Source: Rubrivivax sp. (GTDB lineage Bacteria > Pseudomonadota > Gammaproteobacteria > Burkholderiales > Burkholderiaceae_C). Taken from it: a stretch of DNA of 64,000 nucleotides. The stretch's first letter is position 1. The number at the start of each line of letters is the position of its first letter. Shown piece after piece: positions 17,537-27,231 of this stretch. The translations under genes and the position numbers were made by a program. Under the pieces are notes generated by a model that saw only the letters and a list, made by a program, of their open reading frames with translations, did not search any database and had not been told where the DNA came from. Location of the stretch: contig JADYZZ010000091.1 of the NCBI GenBank assembly GCA_020852865.1, forward strand, positions 1-64,000, written 5' to 3'.

Positions 17537-18712
17537 TCAGCCCGCCAGCAGGTCGCGCCCGATGATCAGGCGCTGCACCTCGGTCGCGCCCTCGTAGATG
17601 CGCAGCGCGCGGATCTCGCGATACAGCGCCTCCACCGCCGAGCCCACCTGAACGCCGCGCCCGCCGTGCAACTGCAGCGCGCGGTCGATGACGCGCTGGG
17701 CGTTCTCGGTGGCCGCCATCTTGGCCATCGCCGCCTCGCGCGTGGTGCGTCCCCCGGTGACGTCGCGCAGCCAGGCCGCGCGGTAGGTGAGCAGGGCCGC
17801 GGCGTCGATCGCGGTGGCCATGTCGCCGAGCGCTGCCTGCGTGAGCTGCAGGTCGGCCAGCCGGCCGCCGAGCATCGGCCGCGTGCGCGCCCAGGCCAGC
17901 GCCTCGTCGAGCGCACGCCGCGCCAGACCGAGCGCCGCCGCCGCCACCGAGGCGCGGAAGATGTCGAGCGTGCGCATTGCCAGCTTGAAGCCCTCGCCCG
18001 GCGCGCCGAGCATCTGCGTGGCCGGCACGCGGCAGTTGGCGAAGCGCAGCCGCGCCAGCGGGTGCGGCGCGATCACTTCGATGCGCTCGGCGATCTCCAG
18101 CCCTGGCGTGCCGGCGTGCACGACGAAGGCCGAGATGCCGCGCGTGCCGCGCTCGCCCGCGCCGGCGCTGCGTGCGAACACGCAGTACAGGTCGGCGATG
18201 CCGCCGTTGCTGATCCAGGTCTTCTCGCCGTCGAGCACCCAGGCGTCGCCGTCGGCGCGCGCCGCGCACTGCAGCGCCGCGACGTCCGAGCCCGCGCCGG
18301 GCTCGCTGAGCGCGAAGGCGGCGATCGCCTCGCCGCGCGCCACGCGCGGCAGCAGCTCGCGCCGCGTCGCCTCGCTGCCCGCGAGCGCGATGGGCGCGCT
18401 GCCCAGGCCCTGCATCGCGAAGGCGAAATCGGCCAGCGCGTCGTGGCGCGCCAGCGTCTCGCGGCAGACGACGAGCGCGCGCGATTCGAGCGTGTCGCTG
18501 GCGCCGCCGTAGGCGGCCGGCACGCAGTGGCGCAGGTGGCCGGCGGCGCCGAGGCGGCGCACGAGCGCGCGGCAGGCGGCGTCGGTGTCGCGGTGGTCGG
18601 GTGCACCGAGCTCGGTCGCGGCCCAGGCATCGAGCGCCGCGGCGAGCGCGCGGTGATGCGCCTCGAAGTAAGGCTGCTCGAGGTGCGCCAGCCGGGCCGT
18701 CCGCGCCTGCAT
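17537..18712 (-). CDS. Acyl-CoA dehydrogenase
   Basis: 391 residues with the full acyl-CoA dehydrogenase fold: FAD-binding [15 protein letters not shown] and WISNGG motifs and the C-terminal [19 protein letters not shown], where Glu374 is the expected catalytic base. It oxidises an acyl-CoA to a 2-enoyl-CoA and passes electrons to ETF. It is the last gene of a minus-strand set with an enoyl-CoA hydratase (10 nt upstream) and an aromatic acyl-CoA monooxygenase, so its substrate is probably a cyclic or ring-derived acyl-CoA (inference). Confidence 0.93.
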   Translation of the reverse strand: MQARTARLAHLEQPYFEAHHRALAAALDAWAATELGAPDHRDTDAACRALVRRLGAAGHLRHCVPAAYGGASDTLESRALVVCRETLARHDALADFAFAMQGLGSAPIALAGSEATRRELLPRVARGEAIAAFALSEPGAGSDVAALQCAARADGDAWVLDGEKTWISNGGIADLYCVFARSAGAGERGTRGISAFVVHAGTPGLEIAERIEVIAPHPLARLRFANCRVPATQMLGAPGEGFKLAMRTLDIFRASVAAAALGLARRALDEALAWARTRPMLGGRLADLQLTQAALGDMATAIDAAALLTYRAAWLRDVTGGRTTREAAMAKMAATENAQRVIDRALQLHGGRGVQVGSAVEALYREIRALRIYEGATEVQRLIIGRDLLAG

Positions 18713-18722
18713 CGCGCGCGCC

Positions 18723-19553
18723 TCAGTTGCCCTCGAACTTCGGTGTGCGCCGGGCCGCGAAGGCGTCGAAAGCGCGCCTGAAGTCCTGCGTGAGCATGCA
18801 CAGCGCCTGCGCCTGCGCCTCGCTCTCGATCATCTCGTCGATGCCCATCGCCCATTCCTGGTTCAGCATGGTCTTGGTCATCGTGTGCGCGAACCAGGGG
18901 CCGTCGGCGAGCGCGCGCGCCTGCGCCTCGGCCCGGGCCGGCAGATCCTCGCGCGCGTGCAGCGCGTTGAACCAGCCCCAGGCCAGACCCTCGTCGGCGC
19001 TCATGCTGCGGCCGTTGTAGAGCAGCTCGGCCGCACGGCCCTGGCCGATGACGCGCGGCAGCAGTCCGCAGGCGCCCATGTCGGCGCCGGCCAGGCCGAC
19101 GCGCGTGAACAGGAACGCCGTCTTCGCCTGCGGCGTACCCAGGCGCAGATCGGCGGCCAGCGCGATCATCGCGCCGGCGCCGGCGCACACGCCGTCGACG
19201 GCGGCAACGATGGGCTGCGGCGCACGCTTCATGGCCTTGACGAGGTCGCCCGTCATGCGCGTGAAGCGCAGCAGCTCGGGCGCCGGCAGGCGGGTGAGCG
19301 GCTCGATGATCTCGAATACGTCGCCGCCGGAGCAGAAGTTGCCGCCGGCGCCGATGAGGACCACCGTGCGCACGTCGCTGGCGTGGACGAGCGCGCGGAA
19401 CAGATCGCGCAGCTCGGCGTAGCTGTCGAAGGTGAGCGGGTTCTTCTTCTCGGGCCGGTCGAGCGTGATCGTCGCCACGCGGCCGTCGTCGCTGCACTGC
19501 CAGCGGAAATGCCGCGCGCCGTAGGACGCGAAGGGACGCTGATCCTGGTTCAT
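18723..19553 (-). CDS. Enoyl-CoA hydratase/isomerase family
   Basis: 276 residues of the crotonase fold. Both oxyanion-hole segments are recognisable: [15 protein letters not shown] and [20 protein letters not shown]. The start ATG overlaps the stop of the upstream monooxygenase gene by 4 bp, so the genes are translationally coupled. Likely hydrates or opens the ring product made from the aromatic CoA ester, as the hydratases of 2-aminobenzoyl-CoA clusters are thought to do; this is inference from context. Confidence 0.9.
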   Translation of the reverse strand: MNQDQRPFASYGARHFRWQCSDDGRVATITLDRPEKKNPLTFDSYAELRDLFRALVHASDVRTVVLIGAGGNFCSGGDVFEIIEPLTRLPAPELLRFTRMTGDLVKAMKRAPQPIVAAVDGVCAGAGAMIALAADLRLGTPQAKTAFLFTRVGLAGADMGACGLLPRVIGQGRAAELLYNGRSMSADEGLAWGWFNALHAREDLPARAEAQARALADGPWFAHTMTKTMLNQEWAMGIDEMIESEAQAQALCMLTQDFRRAFDAFAARRTPKFEGN

Positions 19554-21880
19554 GTCTTCACCGTCTCGGCGCTGCGCGCGCGGCGCAGATTGGTTTCGTA
19601 CTGCGCGCGCGCGATGCGGTACTGCGGCGGCCAGGGGATGCCTTCGTCGTCGAGCCGGGCCGCCTCGTGCAGCGTCCAGGCCGGATCGGCCAGGTGCGGC
19701 CGCGCCACCGCGCACAGGTCGGCGCGGCCGGCAGCGACGACCATGTTGACGTGGTCGGCCTCGGAGATCGCGCCCACCGCCACGGTGGGGATCGCGACTT
19801 CGTTGCGGATGCGGTCGGCAAACGGCGTCTGCCACATGCGGCCGTACACGGGTTTTTGCTCGCGCACCACCTGGCCCGAGCTGCAGTCGACGATGTCGGC
19901 ACCCGCCGCCTTGAACAGGCGCGCGATGGCCACCGCATCGTCGGCCGTGTTGCCGCCCGGGTGCCAGTCGTGGCACGACAGGCGCACCGAGATCGGCCGC
20001 TCGGCCGGCCACACGGCGCGCAGCGCCGCGAACACCTCGAGCGGAAAGCGCGCGCGGTTCTCGACGCTGCCGCCGTAGGCATCGGCACGGCGGTTCGCCA
20101 GCGGCGAGAGGAAGGCCGACAGCAGGTAGCCGTGCGCACAGTGCAGCTCGAGAATGTCGAAGCCGGCCTCGGCGCCGCGGCGCGCCGCCGCGGCGAAGTC
20201 GGCGACGACACGCTCCATGTCGGCGCGCGTCATCGCGCGCGGCGCCGGCAGGCCCGGCGCGTAGGCGATGGCCGAGGCCGACACGAGCGGCCAGGGCGCC
20301 GCGATCGGCTGCTCGTCGCCGCCCTCCCAGGGCCGGCAGGTGGCGCCCTTGCGCCCGGCGTGGCCGAGCTGCAGCCCCATCTTCGCCGGCGAGCGCGCGT
20401 GCACGAAGTCGACGATGCGCCGCCAGGCGTCACGCTGCGCGTCGTTCCACAGACCGGCGCAGCCTTCGGTGATGCGCGCGTCGGGGCTGGGCGCGGTCAT
20501 CTCGGTGTACAGCAGACCGGCGCCGCCGAGCGCGCGCGCGCCGAAGTGCACGAGGTGAAAGTCGTTGGGCAGGCCCGCGTCGGCCGAGTACATCGCCATC
20601 GGCGAGACGACGACGCGGTTGGCGAAGGTGACGCCGCGCAGCGTGAAAGGCGTGAACATCGGACGCGGCGGCCGGGCGCCGGCGGCCACGGCGACGCCGG
20701 CGCGCGCGGCGAACCAGCGCTCGTAGTCCTCGAGCCAGGCGGCGTCGCGCAGGCGCAGGTTCTCGTGGCCGATCCGCTGGCTGCGCGTAAGCATGCTGTA
20801 CATGAACTGCTCGGGCGGCAGCTGCTCGCAATAGCGCGTGCCGACGACCTCGAACCATTCCATCGCGTTCCAGGCCGCGTTCTGCAGCCGCAGCACGTCG
20901 ACCTCGCGCCGGGCCTGGTACTGCTCGAGGACGTCGCCGAGGTCGGCATCCGCGCGATCGTGCAGAAGGCGGGCCAGCTCGATCGCGTCCTCGAGCGCGA
21001 GCTTGGTGCCCGAGCCGATCGCGAAATGCGCGGTGTGCACGGCGTCGCCCATCAGCACGACATGGCTGCGGCCGTTGTAGTGATGCCAGCGCTTGCAGCG
21101 CACGCGCGCGAACGCGAGCCACGCCGCGCCGCGCCCGAGCGGATCGAAGTGGCGCGCGTTCGACAGCAGGCGATGCCCCTGCAGATGGGCGGCGAAGAGC
21201 CGCTCGCAAAAGGCGATGCTCTGCTCGGTGCCGGCGCGATCCAGGCCGTGCGCGCGCCACACCGCCTCGGGCGTCTCGACGATGAAGGTCGTGGTCTGCG
21301 CGTCGAACTTGTAGACATGCGCCTGGAACCAGCCGTGCTCGGTCTTCTCGAACAGGAAGGTGAAGGCGTCGAACAGGCGTGTCGTGCCGAGCCAGATGTA
21401 GCGGTTGGGCCGCGTCACGATGTCGGGCTGGAAAACGGCGGCGTACTGCTGGCGCAGCCGGGAGTTGATGCCGTCGCTGGCGACGATCAGGTCGGCGTCG
21501 GGGTAGTCGGCGTCGCCGCGGGCTTCGGTCTCGAACACGAGCTCGACGCCGAGCTGCTCGCAGCGCCGCTGCAAGATGTTGAGCAGTTGCTTGCGCCCGA
21601 TGCCGACGAAGCCGTGGCCGCCCGAGCGGATCGTGCGCCCCTCGAGGCGCAGCTCGATGTCGTCCCAGTGGTTGAAGGCGAGCTGGATCGCGTCGGCGCT
21701 CTCGGCGTCCCAGGCGCGCATGTTGTCCATCGTCGCGTCGCTGAACACGACGCCCCAGCCGAAGGTGTCGTAGGGCCGGTTGCGCTCGACGACGGTGATG
21801 CGGTGGCGCGCGTCGAGCTTCTTCATCAGGAGCCCGAAGTACAGGCCGGCCGGGCCGCCCCCGATGCAGACGATTCGCAT
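19550..21880 (-). CDS. Bifunctional salicylyl-CoA 5-hydroxylase/2-aminobenzoyl-CoA monooxygenase-reductase
   Basis: 776 residues, a fusion of two flavoenzymes. Residues 1 to about 390 form a class A FAD monooxygenase ([39 protein letters not shown]). From about 400 an Old-Yellow-Enzyme domain follows ([50 protein letters not shown]). This architecture belongs to salicylyl-CoA 5-hydroxylase and to 2-aminobenzoyl-CoA monooxygenase/reductase of aerobic anthranilate breakdown in Azoarcus. The beta-oxidation-type genes downstream favour the aminobenzoyl-CoA route (inference). No CoA ligase gene is nearby. It leads a three-gene operon; the start is fixed by the FAD-binding N-terminus. Confidence 0.9.
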   Translation of the reverse strand: MRIVCIGGGPAGLYFGLLMKKLDARHRITVVERNRPYDTFGWGVVFSDATMDNMRAWDAESADAIQLAFNHWDDIELRLEGRTIRSGGHGFVGIGRKQLLNILQRRCEQLGVELVFETEARGDADYPDADLIVASDGINSRLRQQYAAVFQPDIVTRPNRYIWLGTTRLFDAFTFLFEKTEHGWFQAHVYKFDAQTTTFIVETPEAVWRAHGLDRAGTEQSIAFCERLFAAHLQGHRLLSNARHFDPLGRGAAWLAFARVRCKRWHHYNGRSHVVLMGDAVHTAHFAIGSGTKLALEDAIELARLLHDRADADLGDVLEQYQARREVDVLRLQNAAWNAMEWFEVVGTRYCEQLPPEQFMYSMLTRSQRIGHENLRLRDAAWLEDYERWFAARAGVAVAAGARPPRPMFTPFTLRGVTFANRVVVSPMAMYSADAGLPNDFHLVHFGARALGGAGLLYTEMTAPSPDARITEGCAGLWNDAQRDAWRRIVDFVHARSPAKMGLQLGHAGRKGATCRPWEGGDEQPIAAPWPLVSASAIAYAPGLPAPRAMTRADMERVVADFAAAARRGAEAGFDILELHCAHGYLLSAFLSPLANRRADAYGGSVENRARFPLEVFAALRAVWPAERPISVRLSCHDWHPGGNTADDAVAIARLFKAAGADIVDCSSGQVVREQKPVYGRMWQTPFADRIRNEVAIPTVAVGAISEADHVNMVVAAGRADLCAVARPHLADPAWTLHEAARLDDEGIPWPPQYRIARAQYETNLRRARSAETVKT

Positions 21881-21970
21881 GACTACAGCTGTCTCCTCGC
21901 GCGGCGATTGTGGCAGCGAAGCGTCGCGCGCGTCGGCCGCGCCGGCGCAGCGCCGCCGATGCTCCTCGGC

Positions 21971-21976
21971 CAGAAT
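21971..21976 (+). promoter_or_regulatory. Putative -10 box directly before MBL gene
   Basis: CAGAAT ends 7 nt before the ATG at 21984, placing the expected transcription start at or next to the start codon. No Shine-Dalgarno sequence fits between. No clear -35 box was seen. Confidence 0.4.
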
Positions 21977-21983
21977 GCGGTCC

Positions 21984-22955
21984 ATGCAGTCCGCCCGACC
22001 CGATTACCTCGAGCCGGTGGGCGAGGGCCTGTGGGCCGTCGACACCGGTTTCATGCGCGCGCATTTCGACGCCGCCTACCTCGTCGTCGACGACGGACGT
22101 GCCGCCTTCGTCGACGCCGGCACCACCTTCGCACTGCCGCGCCTGCTGGGCGCACTCGACGCGCTCGGCCTGGCGCGCGACGCCGTCGACTGGGTCATCC
22201 CCACCCACGTGCACCTCGATCACGCCGGCGGCGCCGGCGCGCTCCTGCACGCGCTGCCCTCCGCGCGCATGCTCGTGCACCCGCGCGGCGCGCGCCACAT
22301 GATCGACCCGGCGGCGCTGTGGGCCGGCGCCACCGCCGTCTACGGGCCCGAGGAGATGGCGCGCGCCTACGGCGAGGTGGTGCCGGTGCCGGCCGAACGC
22401 GTGCGCGAGACGGCCGAAGGCATGCTGGTGCAGGTGGGGCGGCGCCCGCTCGTGTTCGCCGACACGCCGGGCCACGCGCGCCACCACCACTGCATCTGGG
22501 ACGAAGCGTCGCGCGGCTGGTTCAGCGGCGACTGCTTCGGCCTGGCCTACCCCGAGCTGGCGAGCGCGCGCGGCCCCTGGCTGCTGCCGACGACGACGCC
22601 GGTGCAGTTCGAGCCCGAGGTCCTCGTGCAGACCGTCGGGCGGCTGCTCGCGCGCCGGCCGCGCTGGATGTACCTCACGCACTACGGCCGCGTCGGCGGC
22701 AGCGAGGACGAAGTGCAGCGCCTGGGCGCGCAGCTGCTCGAGGTCATGCAGGCGCTGGTCGCGCTGGGCCGCGGCGTGCAGCACGAGCCCGACCCCACAG
22801 CGCGCCACGCGGCGCTCGTGCGCGGGCAGTTCGCGATCTATGCCGAGCGGCTGCAGCGCCACGGCAGCGCGCTCGCGCCCGAGGCCCTGCGCACGCTGCT
22901 GGCGATCGACCTCGAGCTCAACGCGCAGGGCATGGCGGTCTGGCTCGACCGCTGA
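21984..22955 (+). CDS. MBL-fold metallo-hydrolase
   Basis: 323 residues with the metallo-beta-lactamase fold. The metal-binding signature [20 protein letters not shown] (HxHxDH) is at about residue 73, later ligands are in [10 protein letters not shown] and FSGDCFG, and the last lies in LTHYGRVGG. Members hydrolyse thioesters, lactones or phosphoesters. It is divergent from the aromatic-CoA monooxygenase operon across 103 bp, so a thioesterase or lactonase role in that pathway is possible but unproven. The start is chosen at the second in-frame ATG because a -10-like box precedes it. Confidence 0.85.
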   Translation: MQSARPDYLEPVGEGLWAVDTGFMRAHFDAAYLVVDDGRAAFVDAGTTFALPRLLGALDALGLARDAVDWVIPTHVHLDHAGGAGALLHALPSARMLVHPRGARHMIDPAALWAGATAVYGPEEMARAYGEVVPVPAERVRETAEGMLVQVGRRPLVFADTPGHARHHHCIWDEASRGWFSGDCFGLAYPELASARGPWLLPTTTPVQFEPEVLVQTVGRLLARRPRWMYLTHYGRVGGSEDEVQRLGAQLLEVMQALVALGRGVQHEPDPTARHAALVRGQFAIYAERLQRHGSALAPEALRTLLAIDLELNAQGMAVWLDR

Positions 22956-23001
22956 GCCTGGGAGGATGAATCACGCCCGCGCCGGGGAGCCCGAGGGCGC
23001 T

Positions 23002-23028
23002 GGGCAAGGCGCGGCGCGCAGCCCGGGC
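23002..23028 (+). repeat. Partial copy of the dispersed repeat (copy D)
   Basis: Twenty-seven bases downstream of the metallo-hydrolase gene differ at a single base from 36800-36826 (core GCGGCGCGCAGCCCGGGC). Only the end of the long repeat opposite the CTAG terminus is present. Confidence 0.5.
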
Positions 23029-23059
23029 GGGCCGCCGGGCGGCCGGCGCCGGCGTGCAG

Positions 23060-23065
23060 CAAAAT
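23060..23065 (+). promoter_or_regulatory. Putative -10 box directly before gloA
   Basis: CAAAAT ends 6 nt before the gloA ATG, too close for a ribosome binding site. This suggests a leaderless or nearly leaderless transcript. The -35 region is GC-rich and gives no match. Confidence 0.4.
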
Positions 23066-23071
23066 GCCCGC

Positions 23072-23470
23072 ATGCACATCCTCCACACCATGCTGCGCGT
23101 CGGCGACCTGCAGCGCTCGATCCGCTTCTACACCGAGGCGCTCGGCATGACGCTGCTGCGCACCACCGAGCGGCCCGAGCAGAAGTACGACCTCGCCTTC
23201 GTCGGCTACGGACGCAACCCCGAGCACGCCGAGATCGAGCTCACCTACAACTACGGCGTCGCTTCGTATGAGCTCGGCAGCGCGTTCGGCCACATCGCCA
23301 TCGGCGTGACCGACGTGCGCGCCACCTGCGATGCCGTGCGCGCGAAGGCCCCGGCGCTGGGCGGCGCGGTCACGCGCGAACCCGGGCCCGTGAAAGGCGG
23401 CACGACGACGATCGCCTTCGTCACCGACCCGGACGGCTACAAGATCGAACTCATCGAACGCCCGCGCTAG
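23072..23470 (+). CDS. gloA: Lactoylglutathione lyase (glyoxalase I)
   Basis: 132 residues, almost colinear with E. coli Glo[21 protein letters not shown] at the N-terminus, then [20 protein letters not shown]. All four metal ligands are in place (His5, Glu56, His74, Glu126). It converts the hemithioacetal of methylglyoxal and glutathione to S-lactoylglutathione. Followed 25 nt later by the PaiB-like gene, possibly in one transcript. Confidence 0.97.
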   Translation: MHILHTMLRVGDLQRSIRFYTEALGMTLLRTTERPEQKYDLAFVGYGRNPEHAEIELTYNYGVASYELGSAFGHIAIGVTDVRATCDAVRAKAPALGGAVTREPGPVKGGTTTIAFVTDPDGYKIELIERPR

Positions 23471-23495
23471 CGGCGGCCGGCACGGCGCGCACCCG

Positions 23496-24092
23496 ATGTA
23501 CCTGCCCCGGCATTTCGAGCAGAACGATCCGGCGGCGCTGGCCGCGCTGATGCGCGCGCACCCGCTCGCGACGCTGGTCACGTGCGCCGACGACGGCTTC
23601 ACGGCCGACCACATCCCGCTCGAATACGACGCGGCCGCGCGCACGCTGCGCGGGCATGTGGCCCGTCCCAATCCGCTGTGGCAGCACGCCGACGGCAGCG
23701 CGGTGCTGGCGGTGTTCCAGGGCCCGCAGGGCTACGTGTCGCCGAGCTGGTACCCGAGCAAGGCCGAGACGCACGAGGTGGTGCCGACCTGGAACTACGC
23801 GGTCGTGCACGCGCACGGCCGGCTGCGAGCGCTGGACGACGCGGCCTGGCTGCACGCGCTGCTGGTGCGCCTGACCGCGCAGCATGAAGCGGGCCGCGCG
23901 CCGCCCTGGCAGGTGAGCGAAGCCCCGCCGGAGTACCTGCGCCAGCGCCTGCGCGGCATCGTCGGCATCGAGATCGCCGTCGAGCGGCTGATCGGCAAGT
24001 GGAAGCTCAGCCAGAACCGCAGCGAAGCCGACCGCCGCGGCGTCGCCGCGGGACTGGGCGACTCGGCGCTGGCTGCATTGATGCGGCCCTGA
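23496..24092 (+). CDS. FMN-binding PaiB-family protein
   Basis: 198 residues of the FMN-binding split-barrel PaiB family. Hallmarks are the N-terminal MYLPRHFEQNDPAALAALM, GPQGYVSPSWYPSK, VPTWNYAVVHAHG, and the C-terminal IVGIEIAVERLIGKWKLSQN. In Bacillus PaiB is linked to repression of sporulation and protease genes; in proteobacteria the role is mostly unknown and could be flavin-dependent. The ORF reaches a convergent 154-bp gap before the KDPG aldolase gene. Confidence 0.92.
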   Translation: MYLPRHFEQNDPAALAALMRAHPLATLVTCADDGFTADHIPLEYDAAARTLRGHVARPNPLWQHADGSAVLAVFQGPQGYVSPSWYPSKAETHEVVPTWNYAVVHAHGRLRALDDAAWLHALLVRLTAQHEAGRAPPWQVSEAPPEYLRQRLRGIVGIEIAVERLIGKWKLSQNRSEADRRGVAAGLGDSALAALMRP

Positions 24093-24246
24093 GCGGCCCT
24101 GAGCGGCCGCGAGCCTCGCTGCGCAGGCGCGAGCGACGCTGAGCCGACCCATCACGGCCGCAGCGGCCTGCTGGCGCAGGGCAACGCCGTGGCGCAGCGA
24201 CCTCGCCCCGCCCGGGCGACCATGGCCGCCTGCCGCGACGCGGCGA

Positions 24247-24927
24247 TCACGACGCCTGACGCAGCGCCGCCGCCGCGCGCGCCAGTGCCGTCACGCGCGC
24301 CCAGTCGCCCGCCGCCAGAGCATCGGGCGGCGTGAGCCAGGAGCCGCCGCACAGCTTCACGTTGGGCAGCGCGAGGTATTGGCGCGCGTTGCCCGCGTCG
24401 ATGCCGCCGGTGGGGCAGAACGCCAGGTCCGGGAACGGGCCGGCGAATGCGCGCAGCATCGGCACGCCGCCGGCGGCCGCGGCGGGGAAGAACTTCAGCA
24501 GGCGGTGGCCGTCGGCCGAGGCCGCCATCACCTCGCTCGCCGTGGCCACGCCCGGCAGCAGCGGCAGGGCCGCATCGCGGCCGGCCTGCGACAGCTCGGG
24601 CCGATAGCCCGGGCTGACGCCGAAGCGGCTGCCGGCCGCGGCCGCGGCGCGCAGGTCGGCCGCGCTGCGCAGCGTGCCTGCTCCCACGATCGCCTCGGGC
24701 ACGGCACGCGCGATCGCCTCGATGCAGGCCAGCGCGACGGGCGAACGCAGCGTCACTTCGAGCACGCGCACACCGCCGGCGACGAGCGCGCGCGCCAGCG
24801 GCACGGCCTGTTCGAGCCGCTCGATCACGATCACCGGGATCACCGGTCCGTACTCGGGCAGTTCGAGCGGGTCGATCGGCACGGTCGCGGTTATCGGGGG
24901 CGCCCTCCTCGGCGCCGCTGGGCACAT
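24247..24927 (-). CDS. eda: KHG/KDPG aldolase family
   Basis: 226 residues of the class I aldolase family. The catalytic Glu57 lies in RVLEVTLRS, the phosphate/ring contacts in VGAGTLRSAADL, and the Schiff-base Lys145 in RLLKFFPAAAAGG; PTGGID follows. It splits 2-keto-3-deoxy-6-phosphogluconate to pyruvate and glyceraldehyde-3-phosphate (Entner-Doudoroff), or the related hydroxyglutarate substrate. No edd, zwf or sugar-acid gene adjoins it, so the pathway assignment rests on the family alone. The open frame continues upstream in repeat-derived codons; the ATG at 24927 is the closest sensible start. Confidence 0.85.
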   Translation of the reverse strand: MCPAAPRRAPPITATVPIDPLELPEYGPVIPVIVIERLEQAVPLARALVAGGVRVLEVTLRSPVALACIEAIARAVPEAIVGAGTLRSAADLRAAAAAGSRFGVSPGYRPELSQAGRDAALPLLPGVATASEVMAASADGHRLLKFFPAAAAGGVPMLRAFAGPFPDLAFCPTGGIDAGNARQYLALPNVKLCGGSWLTPPDALAAGDWARVTALARAAAALRQAS

Positions 24928-24995
24928 GGCGGCGCGCTTGCGAGCGTACCCGCAACGCGGGAACCCGAGCCGCACCTGGGGACACCTGCGCGGAC

Positions 24996-25039
24996 CGCTG
25001 CGAACATTCACGCCGGCCGCTGCGAACATTCACGCCGGC
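24996..25039. repeat. 22-bp direct repeat, two exact copies
   Basis: Two adjacent perfect copies of a 22-bp unit (core GCTGCGAACATTCACGCC), followed by a degenerate third copy around 25051-25070. It lies in the 218-bp divergent gap between the aldolase and chaC-like genes, where it could affect either promoter. Confidence 0.75.
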
Positions 25040-25145
25040 CGCTGCGCGAGGCGCTGCGAACACTCACGCGCGCACTCACGCAGAAGGCAGTGCCGGCCCC
25101 CCCGCGCGGCCAGCGAGCGGGCGCCCGGCATGCGATGCTCGCCGC

Positions 25146-25754
25146 ATGCCCGCCCGCCAAGCCTCCGGGCCCGCCGCACGCGATCCGCAGGCCGCGCTCG
25201 CGGCGCTGCGCCGCGCCTGGCAGCCGCACGCCGAGCGCTGGGTGTTCGGCTACGCGTCGCTCATCTGGCGCCCCGAATTCGACGCCGCCGAACGGCGCCC
25301 GGCTCTGTTGCACGGCTGGCACCGCGCGCTGCGCATGCGCTCGCGCGTCAACCGCGGCACGCCCGAGCAGCCCGGGCTCGTGTTCGCACTGCTGCCCGGC
25401 GGCGCCTGCCGCGGTCTGGTCTACCGCTTGCAGCCGACGCGTGCCGACGAGGAACTCGAACGCCTGTGGGCACGCGAGATGCCCACCGGTGTGTACGACG
25501 CGCGGCTGCTGCCGTGCCGCACGAGCGCCGGCCCGGTGTGCGCGCTCGCCTTCACGCTCAGTCGCCGCAGCGAGGCCTGGCTCGCACAGCTGCCCGACGC
25601 CGAGCTGCTGCACATCCTGCGCCACGCGCGCGGACGCTGCGGCACGACGCTCGAGTACCTGCACGAGACGGCGCTGGCGTTGCGTGCGCACGGCGTGCGC
25701 GACCGCGAAGTCGAGCGGCTGGTGGCGCTGGCACGCCGCAACGCGCTGCTCTGA
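25146..25754 (+). CDS. ChaC-like gamma-glutamylcyclotransferase
   Basis: 202 residues with the ChaC fold. The signature VFGYGSLIW appears as VFGYASLIWRPEFD at about residues 33-46. A Glu in the region LQPTRADEELERLWAREM is in the usual setting, and YLHETALALRAHGVRD follows. ChaC enzymes cleave glutathione to 5-oxoproline and Cys-Gly in the cytoplasm. The Gly to Ala change in the YGSL motif is conservative but unusual. Its ATG lies 6 nt after a GATGCT hexamer, as in several other genes here. Confidence 0.82.
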   Translation: MPARQASGPAARDPQAALAALRRAWQPHAERWVFGYASLIWRPEFDAAERRPALLHGWHRALRMRSRVNRGTPEQPGLVFALLPGGACRGLVYRLQPTRADEELERLWAREMPTGVYDARLLPCRTSAGPVCALAFTLSRRSEAWLAQLPDAELLHILRHARGRCGTTLEYLHETALALRAHGVRDREVERLVALARRNALL

Positions 25755-25764
25755 ACCGCGGGCG

Positions 25765-26385
25765 TCAGGTGCGTGCCGCCTGCGCCTCGCCGTCGGCGGC
25801 GGCGAAGGCGGCGCGCGCGGCCTCGAGCTCGGCGGGCGTGTCGATGTCGACCAGCACGCCGCGATCGTCGACCTCCTGGCCGTGCGCCGGATAGCGCGCG
25901 ACGATGCGACGCGCGCCCTCGTCGCCGCTGAGCGTGGCCAGCTCCGAGTACAGCTCGGCGGCGAAGCCCACCGGATGGCCGCGCCGGCCGTGGTACTGGG
26001 CGAAGGCGATCGCGTGCGTTTCCAGCGCGCCGGCCACCGCGAGCATGGACGACGGCCGCACGAGCGGCATGTCGCCGGGCAGGATCAGCCAGCCCGGCGC
26101 GCCCGAGCGCTCGGTCACGCCGGTGGCGATGCTCGCGCCCATCCCGCGCGCCGCGTCGACCGGCGGCAGCACGACGATGTCGCGGCGCGCGAGCTGGCGT
26201 GCCGCAAGCGGCGCCAGCGCCTCGGTGGTGACCAGCACCACCGGGAGCTGCGTCGCGACCGCCTGGCTCAGCGTCGTGCCGAGCACGGTGAGCGTGCCGA
26301 AGGGCTGCTCGAGCTTGTGCTGCAGGCTGCCGAAGCGGCGCCCCAGGCCCGCAGCGAGCACGACGATGGTGGGACGGAACCTCAT
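25765..26385 (-). CDS. MobA/MocA-like nucleotidyltransferase
   Basis: 206 residues with the nucleotidyltransferase signature IVVLAAGLGRRFGS at residues 6-19, GAPGWLILPGDMPLV (metal-binding Asp) and GRRGHPVGFAAELY. It resembles MocA, which adds CMP to molybdopterin in maturation of xanthine-dehydrogenase-type enzymes. The usual conserved Lys near residue 25 is present in LQHKLEQPFG. No molybdenum enzyme gene lies beside it. It converges on the chaC-like gene with a 10-nt gap. Confidence 0.82.
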   Translation of the reverse strand: MRFRPTIVVLAAGLGRRFGSLQHKLEQPFGTLTVLGTTLSQAVATQLPVVLVTTEALAPLAARQLARRDIVVLPPVDAARGMGASIATGVTERSGAPGWLILPGDMPLVRPSSMLAVAGALETHAIAFAQYHGRRGHPVGFAAELYSELATLSGDEGARRIVARYPAHGQEVDDRGVLVDIDTPAELEAARAAFAAADGEAQAART

Positions 26386-26583
26386 GGCAAGGGTGGCACG
26401 ACGGTGTCGGAGTCGGCGTTGATGCACCGCGTCAAGAACGAGGATGGATGCGATCGGCGACGCGGCCAATGGGACGTCTACCTACGGCCTTTCACCTAGG
26501 CAACAACCAGCCATGGACTTGGCGCCGGGCCGTCTGTGCGCATGATGGACGGGGTCCGCCGCGACCGGCTGGGCGCGCCTCCC

Positions 26584-26589
26584 TAGAAT
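26584..26589 (+). promoter_or_regulatory. Putative -10 box directly before pdxH
   Basis: TAGAAT ends 6 nt before the pdxH ATG, leaving no room for a ribosome binding site. The match to the TATAAT consensus is good at four of six bases. Confidence 0.45.
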
Positions 26590-26595
26590 GAAGCC

Positions 26596-27231
26596 ATGGA
26601 CCTCGCCGCGCTGCGCAAGAGCTACGAACGCGACGCGCTCGACGAGGCCGATGCGCCCGCGCTGCCGCTGGCGCTGTTCGAGCGCTGGTTCACCCAGGCG
26701 CTCGAGTCCCGACTGCCCGAACCCAACGCCATGACGCTGGCCACCGTGGGCGCCGACGCGCGGCCCTCGACGCGCATCGTGCTCGTCAAGGGCTTCGATG
26801 CGCGCGGCATCGTCTGGTACACGAACTACGAGAGCCGCAAGGGGCAGGAACTGGCGGGCAATCCCTGCGCGGCACTGCAGTTCCACTGGGTCGAACTCGA
26901 GCGCGTCGTGCGCATCGAGGGACGCGTCGAGCGCACGGCCGATGCCGAATCCGATGCCTACTACGCCACGCGGCCGCTCGACTCGCGCCTGGGCGCGTGG
27001 GCCTCGCCGCAGAGCCGCCCGATCGGCTCGCGCGCCTGGCTCGTGGCCGAAGCGGCCAGAGCGGCGCTGCGCCACGGCCTGCAGCCGCCGCGCCCGCCGC
27101 ACTGGGGCGGCTACCGCCTGCTGCCCGACCGCTGGGAGTTCTGGCAGGGGCGCAAGAGCCGGCTGCACGACCGGCTGGAATACCGCCTGCAGGGCGACGG
27201 CCTGTGGCGGCGCGCCCGGCTCGCGCCCTGA
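26596..27231 (+). CDS. pdxH: Pyridoxamine 5'-phosphate oxidase
   Basis: 211 residues. N-terminal [22 protein letters not shown] and substrate region [20 protein letters not shown] with [10 protein letters not shown], and the C-terminal hallmark [20 protein letters not shown] with RLHDRLEYR. It oxidises pyridoxamine or pyridoxine phosphate to PLP, the cofactor of several enzymes in this window. The stop codon directly abuts the stop of the convergent kinase gene. Confidence 0.97.
   Translation: MDLAALRKSYERDALDEADAPALPLALFERWFTQALESRLPEPNAMTLATVGADARPSTRIVLVKGFDARGIVWYTNYESRKGQELAGNPCAALQFHWVELERVVRIEGRVERTADAESDAYYATRPLDSRLGAWASPQSRPIGSRAWLVAEAARAALRHGLQPPRPPHWGGYRLLPDRWEFWQGRKSRLHDRLEYRLQGDGLWRRARLAP

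Noticed and set aside
24080-24110. Repeat element after the PaiB-like gene
   Set aside because: The repeated GCGGCCCTGA is only two copies of 11 bp overlapping the stop codon. It can arise by local slippage and shows no link to other repeats.
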